From assembly GCA_029959085.1 (NCBI GenBank), contig JARWIR010000011.1:10851840-10915839 (forward strand): a DNA stretch of 64,000 bases, written 5' to 3'. Shown here piece after piece: positions 10,916 through 23,404 of this stretch (position 1 is the stretch's first letter; each line of letters opens with the position of its first letter). The position numbers and the translations under genes are program-made. The notes beneath the pieces are model-generated. The model saw only the letters and a program-made list of their open reading frames with translations. It searched no databases and had not been told where the DNA came from. Origin of the DNA: Nemophila menziesii (taxonomy: Eukaryota; Streptophyta; Magnoliopsida; Boraginales; Hydrophyllaceae).

Positions 10916-12190
10916 AACAATGACGGTTTGTGTTACAACAAGGAATGAAATATAGTAACATAAACACTATGTAAATAACATAAATAGTTATATTTTTTTG
11001 ATTATGAATGAGAAAGATCCCAATCCAAAAATAATCCATCAGATCAGATCAAAGGTCAGATTATCCAACAATCTAGGAGAATGTACAAATTTATTGCACA
11101 ATATTAACGTATAATGACATAAATTTTGTAAAAATTGAATAAATTTATGTAACATGATTGCTACGAATCAAACACTGCATTTAGTAATATATCTGCAGGG
11201 ATAACGTTAAATTAAAAATATGAAAAACATTAACAAAGTTTCACAGAAGATAAATTAAAATCTGCATTAAAAATGCAATATTCCATTCTCTATAAACACG
11301 ATATTGTATTCACTACAAATAATGGTTGCACTAACTTTTTTTACTTAATTGCAGTGCAGGTCCTTCTATTATATAAGAGTATTCCTATAGATCCTATTTC
11401 AACTCTTGTTGAGTTAATTGGACAAGAGGTCCTATATTAAACTTTTGAGTCAATTGCATGATAGATTTCTATATTATGAAAAAATTGCAACTAGTGGTCC
11501 TTATATAAATATTTTGTAACCGATATCCCGATTTTATTAGTCTATCACTCTCTGCTACGATTAATCTGGGTCATAGTGGGGCTCAGCTGCACCGCCTAGG
11601 GAACAAGCCACCTGAGAAGTAGCTTGGTACGGAATAGGCCCAAAAAGCAACCGATTTAGACTTCAACTTTTTGACATTTTTAATGTACCTATTGAGTGGT
11701 TAAACATCTATAGGTATGTGAAAATAAAAAAATTTAGTAAGTGAATATGAATAATAAGCTATTCTTTAATAATTAGGCCTCCTAAGATTATCCTATCTGT
11801 TCGGCAAATTTTTTTATATTTGCGAACAAAAAATAAAAAACTCTTCTTATAAAAGATCCAATGTTAAATATTACAAAATTACATAGATATGATTTATTTT
11901 TGCTAAGAAAATTATAACATAACGAGAAAAAGTCCCAAAAACTTTCTAGGTAGAATAAAAAATCTTACAACTTTAACTAAACATTATAAAGAAACAATCT
12001 ACACCTTTTTTCTCAAAATTATCATTTTAACTAAACTTTAATCCACCATTAATTATCAATGTAGTACACTAAGTTTGTGCAAACATAGTAAAATTAGCTT
12101 ACCCAATAGCTTTCAGAAGTTCCTGGATAAAACTTTTACAAACCAAAAAAAAAAGAATTGAAATATATAAATAAAATTTATACATACATG
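10916..12190. repeat. Direct repeat D1 (partner 13,505-15,216)
   Basis: D1 begins AACAATGACGGTTTGTGTTA and ends near ATACATACATGATAT. The partner begins AACAATGAAGGTTTGTGTTA and ends ACATACATGATATG. Shared internal blocks, in the same order, include the CACTATGTAAATAAC start, a TTGAGTTGATTGGACAAAAG-like block, a GCACCGCCTAGGGAACAAGC-like block and a CTCCTGGATAAA block near the end. The copies are clearly diverged with large indels. No coding sequence is recognised. Two repeats enclosing 1.3 kb could be LTRs of a small non-autonomous retroelement or an old local duplication. Confidence 0.7.
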
Positions 12191-13504
12191 ATATACAATG
12201 GAAAATACCAGTTTAGTAGGGACTTTAGAGTACTAAACTGGTCATTTTCCTTCTACTACTTTTAATACATATACAGGGGTGGAGCCCAATTTTACTTTTT
12301 GAGGTAATTGTAGTATAGGTCCATATATTATAAAAAATTGCATTGTGAGTCCCTATACCAGTTTAGTAGCGGTAAATGATAGGTGTTTCCTTTCTTTCTA
12401 ATCACGAACACATTCTTATTGACTAAGCTTATAAAAGTGTACTTCTTAGCCATCGTCAAGTCTGAAAGATTGGATCTCGAATATTTCGAACCAATTGAAG
12501 AGGAGAAAGTTCAATTGCTCAAGAATGACATGATGACGGTTGTAGAAGTGTTTGGGTCCTCTTTTATGGAATATATTGCCAGAAAAAGGATGCGAGACAT
12601 GATGGATATCGACAACACAGTAAAAAAATGAAATATGGAATGTAAAGTTAGGAAGTAACCCAATGGATGGATAATTTTCAAATAATACAGAGATGAAAAT
12701 TGGAAGCTCATACATTCTAAAGGTCTATTGTATTATTCGTATCGAAAGATGATCTTATTATTCGAAATAACCAACTTCTTTAATTTTGAAAACTCTGAAA
12801 TTTCTAATATTCCAACCTGAATAGTTATTCGTAATCTTCTGGAACAAGTTTGAACGAGGTTGAGCATTTCTAAGATAGCCTCTTAAGTGGGTAAACCTTT
12901 AAAAAAATGATGAGATTATTAAGGTAGTTGAGGATATATATTTTTCTCGAATTCTCATTCAATTGAATTTGAAAATGGAATATGAAAGTATAATGATTAG
13001 TTGTCGTAAATGTAAAGAGATTGGTCTTATGCAAATGAGGTTAATTAAGGGGAGAGATGATTTCAATCAAAACCGGGGCTACATTTATGCTGTAGAATAG
13101 AATCAGAAACGAGTTAGCTGGGAAAATCAGCCTATAGGTAAACTCATAAGCTGTGGGAAGATGTTCTGAGTCATGAAACCTGATGGAACCAAGAAATAGG
13201 AACTGGAACATCATAATTACAGCTGCTTGCGACTTTTTTGTAATAGCTCAACTTCACCGAATCTGAAATGTAAAGGAATAAAAACTTGCTTAATGCTGCT
13301 ACTACAGCTAGTTTGCGAGTTATTGAAAATACAGAAGATTGTCACTTAGGCAGTATAACAGCTCGTGAGCCTAGTAAATACACCAACAATCTCACGCAGA
13401 AATAGTGCATCCATGTGTCTTCTGAGCCTAGAGTTGCCACCCGAATAACAATAATTGATTATGAGATTAGAGCTCTTAATGATTTCAGTAATCGCTCCGG
13501 TTTA
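12191..13504. other. Centre between repeats D1 and D2
   Basis: At 12,383-12,631 the plus strand is open, and the part from about residue 25 on looks protein-like and acidic/helical (LEYFEPIEEEKVQLL, FMEYIARKRMRDMMDID), but I recognise no family. It may be an old exon. The overlapping minus frames are incidental. 12,720-13,500 reads like non-coding or heavily decayed genic sequence. No primer-binding site or polypurine tract was evident beside D1 or D2. Confidence 0.35.
12207..12242. repeat. 12-bp perfect inverted repeat
   Basis: ACCAGTTTAGTA at 12,207-12,218 is mirrored exactly by TACTAAACTGGT at 12,231-12,242, and the match extends outward through GAAAAT/ATTTTC with one bulged base. The same ACCAGTTTAGTAG occurs again at about 12,358. 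It may mark the fused ends of a small element; it has no coding context that would suggest a terminator. Confidence 0.6.
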
Positions 13505-15216
13505 ACAATGAAGGTTTGTGTTACAACAAAGAATTAAATATAGTGACATAAACACTATGTAAATAACCCACACCGCTTTACTTTAATACTGTCATGTAAT
13601 CCTATCTTATGTAAATAAATTCACTTTATTCTTTACTTGTGACAACAATTGAAGGAAATAATATCATATTCATAATGAATGAGACCGAAATAATACATCT
13701 TATCTGTATGTTCGAACCCCACACCCAACATAGGCCGGATTGTCAAACTTTCATGAAGAATGAACAAAAATATTGAACAAAGAGTTCATATAAAACACAC
13801 ACATATATAATAGAGAATGAAGGAAATCAGTTCCCAATAACATTTATGTTGGCTTCTGTCATTGCAAAAAATGGTAGAAAATTTTGTAAAAATTGTATTA
13901 ATTTCTGAAGTATAATTGTTACAGATCAAACACATCATTTAGTCGTATATCTGAGGGGTGATCTTAAATAAAGGAGATGAAAAATAAAAACAAATTTCCA
14001 CAGAAGGGAGATTAAGATCTACATTAAATAATGCACGTTCCCCATTTACTATAAACACCATAATCCCTTCACTGTGAATAATGAAAGTACCAAGTTTTCT
14101 TTAGTTAATTGAAGTACGTGTCTTTATATTATGCAAAATAATTTCTATAAGACCCTATTTTATTCTTTTTGAGTTGATTGGACAAAAGTCCCCTCTACTA
14201 AATTTTAAAGTTAATTGCATTATAGGAACTATATTGTGAAATGAATTGCACTAAAGGTCCATATACTATTATTTTGAGGTCCTACTATATTATCCATTGG
14301 GCCTTAGCAGACCAGTGTGTGCTAGAAACATAGGCTGACTGATGAGTCCACTCTGTCTCAGCCGCACCACCTAGAGAGCAAGTCACCTGAGAAGTAGACT
14401 GACCTGGGAAAAGGCTCAAGAGTCAATCGATTCGGACTTCCAATTTTTTAATGGTTTTAGTGTCCCCTTTTAATAGTTAAACATGTAAATACATTTAATA
14501 TTTTCATTGTAATATGTGAATATGAATAAACTATCAAATCAGTAAGCTAATAAATTTTTTATATCCTCAATAAAGAAAATAACTTTTCAAGGTTCAAGAT
14601 TCAAATCTCGATACTAAAAATAAAGTCTTCAACAAATACGATATTTTTTGTAAAAACAAATTATTTTTGTCAAAGTCTTCAACTCATGATTTATTTAGAA
14701 ATGATAAAGTTGTAATGCAAAAGATAGATTACGAATAAATCAATAACGTCACTTGCTTGTATGCAAAACTTATATATTATAGTAATAGTGGATTCACATA
14801 CGTTTTCTATATTTGTTCGTGTTCTTATACAATTAAAATGACAAGTTTAAAAGATCACCAAGGAGAATATTGGAATGTGAAAGTTACTTGATGTCATAGG
14901 CTCTATAAGCCCAATATACATCCACAAAAAATGTTTATACCATAACCAAAAAAGGGGATAACGTAACATCACACCTATCTCAGCTTCAAAATCTACAACA
15001 GTTTAGAGTTTAACCAAACATTATAAAAAGTCTACACCTTTTACCTTAAATTACAATTATACCAAAATTTAATAAATGTTAATCTATATAATACACAGAG
15101 TAGCAGCAAACATAGTAAATAGTTTAATCTCGTTTCAATAGCTCCTGGATAAACATTTTACAAACCATTTTATAATATTTAAAATATTATAAATGAAGTA
15201 CATACATGATATGATT
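13505..15216. repeat. Direct repeat D2 (partner 10,916-12,190)
   Basis: Longer, diverged copy of D1. Extra sequence includes a part near 13,620-13,860 and one near 14,510-14,760. Landmarks in common with D1 are listed at D1. No gene is recognised within it. Confidence 0.7.
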
Positions 15217-16116
15217 ATTGGGTTTAGCACATAGAGTCCAAGGAGTTATATGGCCCCTCTGACTTTAAAAAATAATAATGAATCTATTAAAAAATTAGGG
15301 AAAATTCCTCAAATGGTTCTTGAACTATAGGCTAGTATCAGTTTTGGCCCTCAAACTTTTAAACTTACCCATGTATTTCTCTAACTTCACATTTTCCTTC
15401 TATTTCTACAACTTGGAATCAAAATCGTTGAATTATTTAGTCTATCATCTGGTTTAATGGGTGAGGTTACATGAAAATCTGTTATTTTCCATTTTTATCA
15501 GTATTTTCTCAAATATTTTATGTGAAACCGGAATTTGACATTATTAAGTTATTTTATTTAAGGATAAATATGCCTTATTGCTAAGTAAGAAAGGAAAAAT
15601 AGGAAAATAAATGTCGCTTTATATAATAGTCCTTAAAATTTGTATAAAATAAATTTACAACCAAAAGTAAATCAGTTTTGTTGTTTATAAAATGTGAATT
15701 ATAAAATCTTAAATTGTGTTGTTTTGTTTGTATAAATCTTTAAAAATGATTTTTTTTTTTAAAATGCAACAAAATAAAAACAGAATTAAGGACAAATCTA
15801 CATATTTAAATATTACTTGTTGAAAATCAGATTAAATCTGATAATTTTAAGGTATTTAGGTTAATACATTATGTTTGTTTGCTTCAACCGTTCATAACAA
15901 CCAAACTATTCAGATGAAATGACATATATAATTTTTTTCACAGTGACTTAATATTGTTGATTCTTCCATATATATCTTTTATATTTTTAAATGCTTAAAG
16001 CATGAAAATTACTTAATGAATTTAAAATATTATAGATTACAAACTATTTATATCAAACAAAAAGATGGCAAGACAATTACTTATAGAGATATATGATTTA
16101 TACAATAATAGTTAAA
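15217..16116. other. AT-rich stretch with no recognised gene
   Basis: No ORF or element is supported. A less AT-rich passage at 15,300-15,500 (including CTCAAATGGTTCTTGAAC and GGCCCTCAAAC) has the style of a plant MITE or retroelement end, but I could not find its partner terminus. Confidence 0.4.
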
Positions 16117-16378
16117 TCTATTTAATATATAACAACAAAATCAATGGTTGACTATGTGACTTTTGACATGTGTCATTTTTTTTTGTCATGTGTGCTTATT
16201 ATTTCTATTAATATTACATGTGCCTTTTATAAATTTTTTTTTCCCAAAAAAATTAAATATAAATTATTTAAGATAATTTTTTATATTAAAATATTACATT
16301 ACAATTTACTTTTTTTCTTTATTTTTTTATTTTTTTCTACTAAAATTGTGTTCCCATTCGCACAAGATTACAAACTAG
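16117..16378 (+). mobile_element. Candidate small non-autonomous Helitron
   Basis: It starts TCTATTTAATATATA after an A, and ends CTAG followed by T, so it sits between A and T as Helitrons do. Just before the end a hairpin, TTGTG and CACAA around a 10-base loop (about 16,346-16,365), is followed by nine bases and then CTAG, which is the usual 3' layout. There are no terminal inverted repeats or target duplication. The interior is AT-rich and non-coding. A plus-strand open frame at 16,144-16,419 runs past the proposed end and is low-complexity, so it is not called. Confidence 0.45.
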
Positions 16379-16565
16379 TATGTCCCGTAAGGTCAACATA
16401 TCTTTTTTTTAATATGTAACTCATTAATAAATACATGCAACAAATTACAAAAACATACGCAACCCATTAAAATTACAAAGACAATTCATCGATTTGTAAA
16501 AATTTGGACTTATTAGGACTAAAAAAACATGTTTTTGAACTTTTGAGTAATTAAATCTTTAAGAA

Positions 16566-16870
16566 TCTATTTAATTTATAAAGAAGAGAATCAATGATTG
16601 ATTCTTCCATGTATATTTGATATTTTCCATGTGTCATCTATTTAATATATAAAAGTATAATTAGCTTTTGGCATGTATCATTCTAATATACCATGTGGTC
16701 GTTTACTATTCTATTTGTCTTTTATTAATTTTTCCTCAAAAATTATGATTGAAATATCTATTATTTGTATTCTTTTCCATTTAAATTTTGTTCCTGTGCT
16801 CTCCACTTTCGCAGTTTGGCCTCCAGTATTTTGTATTAGTTGTATAATTATATTTTCCAAACATTGACAC
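16566..16870 (+). mobile_element. Two further Helitron-like 5' ends
   Basis: TCTATTTAAT starts recur at about 16,566 and at 16,637. The one at 16,637 is followed by GGCATGTATCATTCTAATAT and then sequence parallel to the interior of 16,117-16,378. A matching 3' CTRR end with hairpin is not clear. This suggests nested or successive insertions of one family, or decayed copies. Confidence 0.3.
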
Positions 16871-17760
16871 TGGATTCATCATATAATATTAAATGGTTTG
16901 CCTAATTAATATTTTGTTCTTAATCTCTAATATAAGAGGTACAACTTTGATTGACATTTCAAGACAATCCAAACTACGAAGACCACCATTTATTTTGAGA
17001 TTTATGAGTCATTACCATGGGTTAAAATACATTTTACCAACAAAAATAAACTTGTAAGAGAACAAAAAAGATCTAGTATTATTCAAAAAATCATCAACAA
17101 AACTAGGCCTATTATTTTCCACGCAAACTTAAATAGCACCATTTTATTTAATGTAACAAGAAAAAGTTTAACAAATGATATTATTAGACTTCTTTATCGT
17201 AGTGTCAAATTTTGACTCGTTATTATTTAATATTCAAGTAGTTGTCTAAATTTTGTTGCATTTACTTGCTAAAATGTAGCTAATTATTTATATAAATGAA
17301 AATTCAAATAATATTTTGGATCATCTCGTAAATTCTACATATTTAGAATTTTAAAATTCCATTTGATATTTAAAAAAAATTATAATATTTGATGTAAGAT
17401 ATTTTATAACCAAACATTATAATATATGTTTTTATAGTTTTTTAAATTAAAAATATCACACTATACCTTTAAACATTTGTATGTAAAAAAACATTTTATC
17501 TTTCAATTTCCACCACAAATTTAAATTTTATCTTTATTTGGACAAAAATAAAATGAAAAACACACATAAATCCTCAAGTTATCGATAATCGGACATTTAG
17601 ATAACTCAAATCTTTTTTAGATTATTACCCTCTTGAACACACATCCCTCTAAGACCCAACAAGACTAGGTGAATTCTCTCTTCTTACTAAATGCCACAAA
17701 CAATAATTAACAATATAGGCCTATATTCTCATTTACAATTTTACCCTCAAATGTTTAACA
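16871..17760. other. AT-rich stretch with no recognised gene
   Basis: No coding, RNA or element signal that I can support. From about 17,480 base composition becomes more C-rich on the plus strand, leading into the promoter-like segment at 17,765. Confidence 0.4.
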
Positions 17761-17764
17761 ACAC

Positions 17765-18431
17765 TATATATAGTAATTTTCTCAATTAAACCAAATTATT
17801 TCCTCACACTCCCACAAATATTCTCCTTATCTCCCTATTTTTTTCTTTAGCTCTCTCTCCACCGTATTTTGCTTTCTCTCTCCTCCGTTACATAAAGATT
17901 ACTCACTCTACATTTTGATTAGTTTAACAATCAAACAATCAAGGTAACGTTTCATGAACTTTTTTTTGCATTTTTATTATGCCTTTTTCTTTGTTTTTTC
18001 CTGCATTTTTTTCTTCTTTTAGCTGGGAATAGTGAATATGTAAATATTATATGATTAAGTTTGCTGAAATTGTATGTTTTATGTATTGTTTTGTTTTCTA
18101 TTTCTATTTCTCTGCTTTTATTGTTTCTGTTCATCTTATTTTAGTTTTGCTACCCTACATGTTAATGCTTACAATCTTATTTTAGTTTTGGTACCCTACA
18201 TGTTCATGCTTACAAGTTTTTTTAGGGTTTATATATTTTACAACGTTTTATGCTTTTAATACTCACCAATTTTATGTTTTTATACATGCTCAGTACATTT
18301 AGCTCGTATATGCTTTTAGTCCACACGTTATTGTTGTTTTACAAAATCTAGAAGAGGTTGGCTCCTAGAAATGATATTTTTCATTTTAGTACAAGTCATG
18401 TGTGAAATTGTTTATGTGTTTATATTTGTAG
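17765..18431 (+). promoter_or_regulatory. Promoter-like segment with leader exon and intron
   Basis: A TATATATA box at 17,765-17,771 is followed by a pyrimidine-rich leader (TCTCTCTCC-type runs at 17,820-17,890). A donor-like AAG|GTAACG lies at 17,943, a T-rich 488-bp interval follows, and TTTGTAG|AACGAGG at 18,431 could be the acceptor. Plant genes of the ubiquitin or actin type often have this layout of TATA box, CT-rich leader and 5'UTR intron. Downstream, the first ATG (ATGATGTTTGG near 18,453) meets a stop after four codons, so no coding body follows. It may be a captured promoter. Confidence 0.35.
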
Positions 18432-18842
18432 AACGAGGTAGAGATCAAAGGAAATGATGTTTGGATAACATCTGAATTATTACTCAATGTAAATGTAATT
18501 TTTATTCTTAAAAATATATAATACGTAGAAAAAATTACTTTTATGCTAAAAAATATCATTCATCCCAAATAATATCTATCATATTTTATTTTATAAAATA
18601 TTTAATTTAAATATACCAAACAAATAAGAAAAATAAAAGAATTAAAAGATATCATATTAAATTTATTGTATTATTTTTGATACAAAAATTCAAAAATCTG
18701 TCTCTAAAGATACGAATCTTATTTGTTAAAAAATACAATTAAAATGGTTCAAAGTTTTAAATTATATGTATATATAAGTAGTTAGTTACGGGTACTATAT
18801 GAATTTTAAGGGAATCACATCTTTAACAGTTAAATATAACTA

Positions 18843-19033
18843 GAGTAATGATATTTGTCACCCTTTTTGTATCACCTTTTTATCACCTCCTACGTGTATA
18901 CCTACATGTACAATTGAATTGATTTCATTATCCTATTTAATTTTTCTCTATATTCTATACAAGGAAATCAAAATATATATATAGAAGGGTGATAAAAGGG
19001 TGACATGAAAAGGGGTGACATATATCATTACTC
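18843..19033. mobile_element. 191-bp MITE with perfect 9-bp target duplication
   Basis: Inverted ends GAGTAATGATATTTGTCAC and, in reverse complement, GAGTAATGATATATGTCAC extend about 24 bp with two mismatches. The direct repeat ATATAACTA flanks it exactly at 18,834-18,842 and 19,034-19,042. A 9-bp target duplication is the rule for Mutator-like elements, so it is probably a MULE-derived MITE. It contains no coding capacity. A second pair of inner GGGTGA/TCACC motifs lies just inside the ends. Confidence 0.85.
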
Positions 19034-19305
19034 ATATAACTATCCATGTTAAAAATATGACTTGACAAGAGAAAAAAAAATTGAGAAAACATAGTGTACC
19101 AATATCAAAAAACCTACAATTCAAGTGTTATTTTTCCAAAAAAAAAGAAGGAAAAATACTCAATAGTTTAATATAAGTATAATTTGCAATACACCGAAGC
19201 ATGAAGAATCAAATAAAAACTAGATTATATAGAAATTGGATTTATTACGTAACATGTCTTTTCCTTCTCTCACTAAATAAGCAAAGTTCTCACGCACACC
19301 CCTCG

Positions 19306-19324
19306 TCTCTCTCTCTCTCTCTCT
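19306..19324. repeat. (TC)n microsatellite
   Basis: Uninterrupted TC run of about nine units within a short plus-strand open frame that is otherwise unremarkable. Confidence 0.85.
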
Positions 19325-19529
19325 TTCAAACACTTTATAATGGATCGCAACAACACTTTTTCACGAATGGTTCAGAATTCAATTTTGGTTCAAGGGGTTG
19401 AACCGGCGGCACAGAAAAGTGGTGCAAATAATTGAAATATAAAAAACTCGTTCACACAAGAGCATCGACAGAAAGTTGTCAAAAATGTATTTTTTTTCAT
19501 ATATTATTCAATTAATGATAAAATAAACA

Positions 19530-20030
19530 CTTTTCTATTGATGGCTCGATTGTTTGCGTTTGATGTATTTATATAAATTATTTTCATAAGATCAATAATT
19601 TTAGTTTCTAATTTCAATAAATAGTGAGTTCTGAAACCACATTAATTTTTTTATTATGTAACAAGTAGATCGGTGAACAAAATTTCTATATAAAGATGTA
19701 TATTTTCAAACAAATTCTCCCACCACCATAAAGGCTCTCAATTAAAATTTTATGCTACTAGAGCTCGGAGGTGGTCTAGATGATTATCTTCTACATTAAA
19801 TAAAAATAATATTTATTTGAAAAAGTAATAATAACTTGGTAAAATACAACCGCATCTATACTTGTTTTGACTTAGGATGGAAAAGTTGAGAGTATATTTG
19901 TTTTGTTAGGTTTTTTAACCTTAGGCCAATTTTACAATTGAGATGTATCATTTGGTACCTTGTTGGAAAATTCTTTTGCATATTTGTTCAAATTAATATG
20001 TCATATTTTAATGTTTGACCTACAATAGAA
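19530..20030. repeat. Inverted, diverged copy of 7,470-7,900
   Basis: Landmarks read in reverse complement include GAGCTCGGAGGTGGTC (19,761 here; complement of the GACCACCTCCGAGCT block near 7,698), the CGCATCTATACTTGTTTT block, and TTAATATGTCATATT near the right end. Homology stops close to the point where the KIX exon begins in copy A, so the gene fragment is not included. Confidence 0.7.
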
Positions 20031-22707
20031 AATGATGAAAGTATTGTTCTGTCAACTTCTTTACAACCACTTAGTTTACAAAGAGACGTGAATCAGCTCT
20101 CATCTGTTATATATGTTCCTCCATCTTTCATTGATACTTAAACTTCATATATATAGTAATGTAATAAAGTTATATACCGATTGTGAGAAGGTTGCACCGA
20201 TTGTGATATAAATAAGCTTAGATATGACATCAACCAATGCGTGATTAACATTCAAAAGGTTGCACTAAACACTCTTAAAGTTCAAGTGAGGGAAGATGGC
20301 AACAACAATAAATCTAAGACCTTTGTAATTTTGTCAAATAAGATAGAAGTTCCATAGGTTTCCGAGCAGAAAATCAATGCAACATGATAACATTTAATGA
20401 CCATCCAGTAAAGGTTAGTGAAGATGAGATTTAAGAGGTGAAAAGAATTGAAGTGTCAAAGATGAGTTCTTTTCTAAATACACCACATCAATTTCGCATA
20501 AACTATCATTAGTGGAATATATAAAAAATGTTCCTAATCATCTGACATGTACTAGAAAATTTACCATCACTAATGAGAGAAGACAATTCATAAAGGTGTA
20601 ATAATTGGGAAATTTGGGTATTCATTTATACTACATGGGTTATTGAGAAAAAATTTGAAATATTAAACTTGAGCTTATCAGATGTGTTGATTAGGTAAGG
20701 TAGGGTGAGTTCTTATAGCCTACTTGCATATTTCATGTCCATTACTCCTTAACCACATCTTATATGATGTGTTTGAGTTAATCCTTATCATCCCGACCAT
20801 GTGGTAAGTTACATATATAGAGATGTCTTAAGAGAGTTGGAATATAAAATATAACACAAATATCGACGACCATAATATAACATTCGTCTTGACTTTATTT
20901 CATATAAATTCGTTTGCATTATGAAACTAAAAATTTCTTAAGAATATATGATATCGCTAGCATATATTTTTTAAATTTATATTGGTAGTGATTATGCTAT
21001 GATCTTTTGTTGTTAGTATCGTTTTTTGATCTTCTACATTATGGTTTATTATTTACTTATTGAAATATTTGTCCCATTTTGTAGTTACATTGTTGGGATG
21101 AAAATGATTTAACTTTTAGGCTGTTAGATGATGTATCTACATTTATGGTTATATTTAGTATATCTGATACAATATTTAGCATGACTTTTTGGTGAAATAT
21201 TGAATGAAATCTTGTTGATTTCCCTGATTTATATCTTTGTGATGGTATAGAGTCATTTAAGTGTTTTGGGATATTAATATGATTTGAGAACTGTAGATAG
21301 GAACAGAGCCGTGATTTGATATGAAATGATATAATACATGGACACAAGATCTTAGAGCACATGAAAAGAAACACACCCCAAGAAGCTCGGGTCAAAGATG
21401 GGATAGCTAAAGAAGCGATGATAAAATTTTAGGGCAATGTCTAGATTTAAATTTCAATTAAGTAGAAGGGGAAAGATAATTTATATGAAAAAATATTATG
21501 CTTTTTTATATCATATAAAAGTATTATATATTAAAATTATAATTTAGGAAATTTTTGAAAGTAATATTTCCTTTCATTTCAAATGATCTTAATATTGAAA
21601 ATTTAAAAACAAAATTTTTATAAGATTTCATGAAAAATGATATTATGTTTCTTTAATTTTTTTAAATTCAAAAAATAATAATAAATTATACTCTCATCAT
21701 TTTTTCCTTTTATTTAATAGTAGATATTCAAATAATACATTAATGAAAAAGATAAAGAAATTAATACCTTTGGCCCAAAAAGAAAAAAAAGAAAAAAAAG
21801 CAATACAATAAATATTTGTTGGGTTGTACGAATAATTAAAATGTTCAAAATATTCAAATTCATTTGGTTGACCTACCCATCAAATTTAAATATAACACTA
21901 TGTCAATAGATGGCACATTTAACCCTTTAAATACATTCTTTCCACATGTTACCTCAGTCGTCAAAATATAGACATTTATATGCTTTAAAACTAGTAGTCA
22001 ACATAAGAATTAGTATATTGTCTTTCCTTTTTCAAATAATTACGACTTTTGTTTTCTTTCAATTAGTGTTTGAATTTCACAAAAGGTCTTAGTTTAGTGT
22101 GTTAGAATACAACCATGGTGATTTCTTTTCTTCATGTAGTGAGGTAGGCTTTGTCTCTACTATATTTACTCATCCAGATACATTTTTTCATTTAACAAAT
22201 TCTATTATAAAATATAGTGTAAACTTGAGAGCTTTAGGATTTATTATAATGATTTATGTTGAAAGCTTATATTGTTTGAATTCATGGTATTTAATGATTT
22301 TTTTTCAAAATTAGGTATTTCTGATCTTATGAATTAGGTAAAAAGTTAGGTCCTTGTTTAAATTGATTGCTTTAGGTTTGTTGAATTTTCACATATTAAT
22401 TTTTGGAAACAAATCTATAAGATGCTGAATTTTGTGTCCCTTTATGTGGTATTTTCAAGGCTTTGATTTGAAAAATTATGTTTATTTATAGGGACATATG
22501 AATTTTTTTTAGGGTTTTAACTGATTGGCTTATATGTAAAGAGCACCCTTTAAGGGAAAGTACAAAAATACCTTTTTTAGTTCCAAAACTCGCAAATTAG
22601 AGCTTCTTTTAATGATTGTTTTCATTCTTACCAAATCTTGTTCAAAAAGTTTCGATAGAATTTGTGAAATTATTATTTTTCCCTTATTTAAATTGTTAAA
22701 TGATTTA
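20031..22707. other. Long stretch with no recognised gene
   Basis: AT-rich with several short open frames, the longest on the minus strand at 21,395-21,057 (112 codons, no known motif, biased composition). I found no splice-supported coding structure, RNA gene or element ends. Two A-rich runs near 21,780 are simple sequence. Confidence 0.4.
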
Positions 22708-22966
22708 GGATAAAATACCAAATTACCCCATATGGTTTAAAAATGTATAAATACCCCTTATGTTTCTTTAAAGTGTGATAACTCAAAACTATTTTTGATA
22801 ACTCTGTGCAACTCGGTGCAACCAATCGTATAAGATTTAGTGTTATATTAAGTACAAGAGGTGAGTTTTCATGAGTTAGGAGACCATAGGAGGTATTTGT
22901 CCCTTTTAATATTGTATGTAGTTTTTTAATCTTTGATAAACCATAGAGGGTATTCGGTATATTACC
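22708..22966. mobile_element. Candidate 259-bp MITE
   Basis: The left end GGATAAAATACCAAATTACC and the right end, in reverse complement GGTAATATACCGAATACC, run on into CCATATGGTTTA and CTCTATGGTTTA, giving about 35 bp of imperfect inverted repeat. TA flanks both sides. The interior is non-coding. Related GGTAAAATACCAAATACC starts occur at about 42,432 and 51,121, without an obvious partner end. Confidence 0.55.
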
Positions 22967-23258
22967 TAATTATATATTTCTTTCTTTTCAAAAGTTCCCA
23001 AACACATTCATGGTGTTCTAGTCATCGATTAGTATTTTTTGTTACTCATGATGATGTAATTTGAATTTTAGTTTAAATGATCAGTATTTTTTTGCAAATA
23101 TAATATCTTTTTATGAATCATTTTTACTATACATTAATGTAAATATTTATTAATTTTAATACTGGTTTATATTTCTTCATATTTTGTATAGATAATCTAA
23201 TTAAGAGGCATGAAGTTCAATGTTTCCTACCAAAATATGATCGATGCTCATAACAGTT

Positions 23259-23380
23259 CAAATTTTACCTTCTACACAAATATCTCTTTTGATACAACAT
23301 GGTAATTAAATTGTTACAGATCGATACAATATGATCAAATTTTACCTTCTACACAAATATCTCTTTTGATACAATATGAT
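23259..23380. repeat. Short direct duplication, 77-bp period
   Basis: A 44-bp block beginning CAAATTTTACCTTCTACACA occurs at 23,259 and again at 23,336 with one substitution, and the bases between are a partial unit (GATCGATACAATATGAT-like). Confidence 0.8.
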
Positions 23381-23404
23381 CGATATATCTTTATAAAAAT
23401 TCTG

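Noticed and set aside
12207..12242. Rho-independent-type terminator
   Set aside because: Hairpin without a U-run in a eukaryotic context; more likely fused ends of a small repeat.
16144..16419. 91-codon plus-strand frame rich in Phe, Ile and Lys
   Set aside because: Composition is that of T-rich DNA and it runs across the proposed Helitron end.
21057..21395. 112-codon minus-strand frame
   Set aside because: Longest frame in its region, but no motif, no promoter or splice context and no second copy to test conservation.
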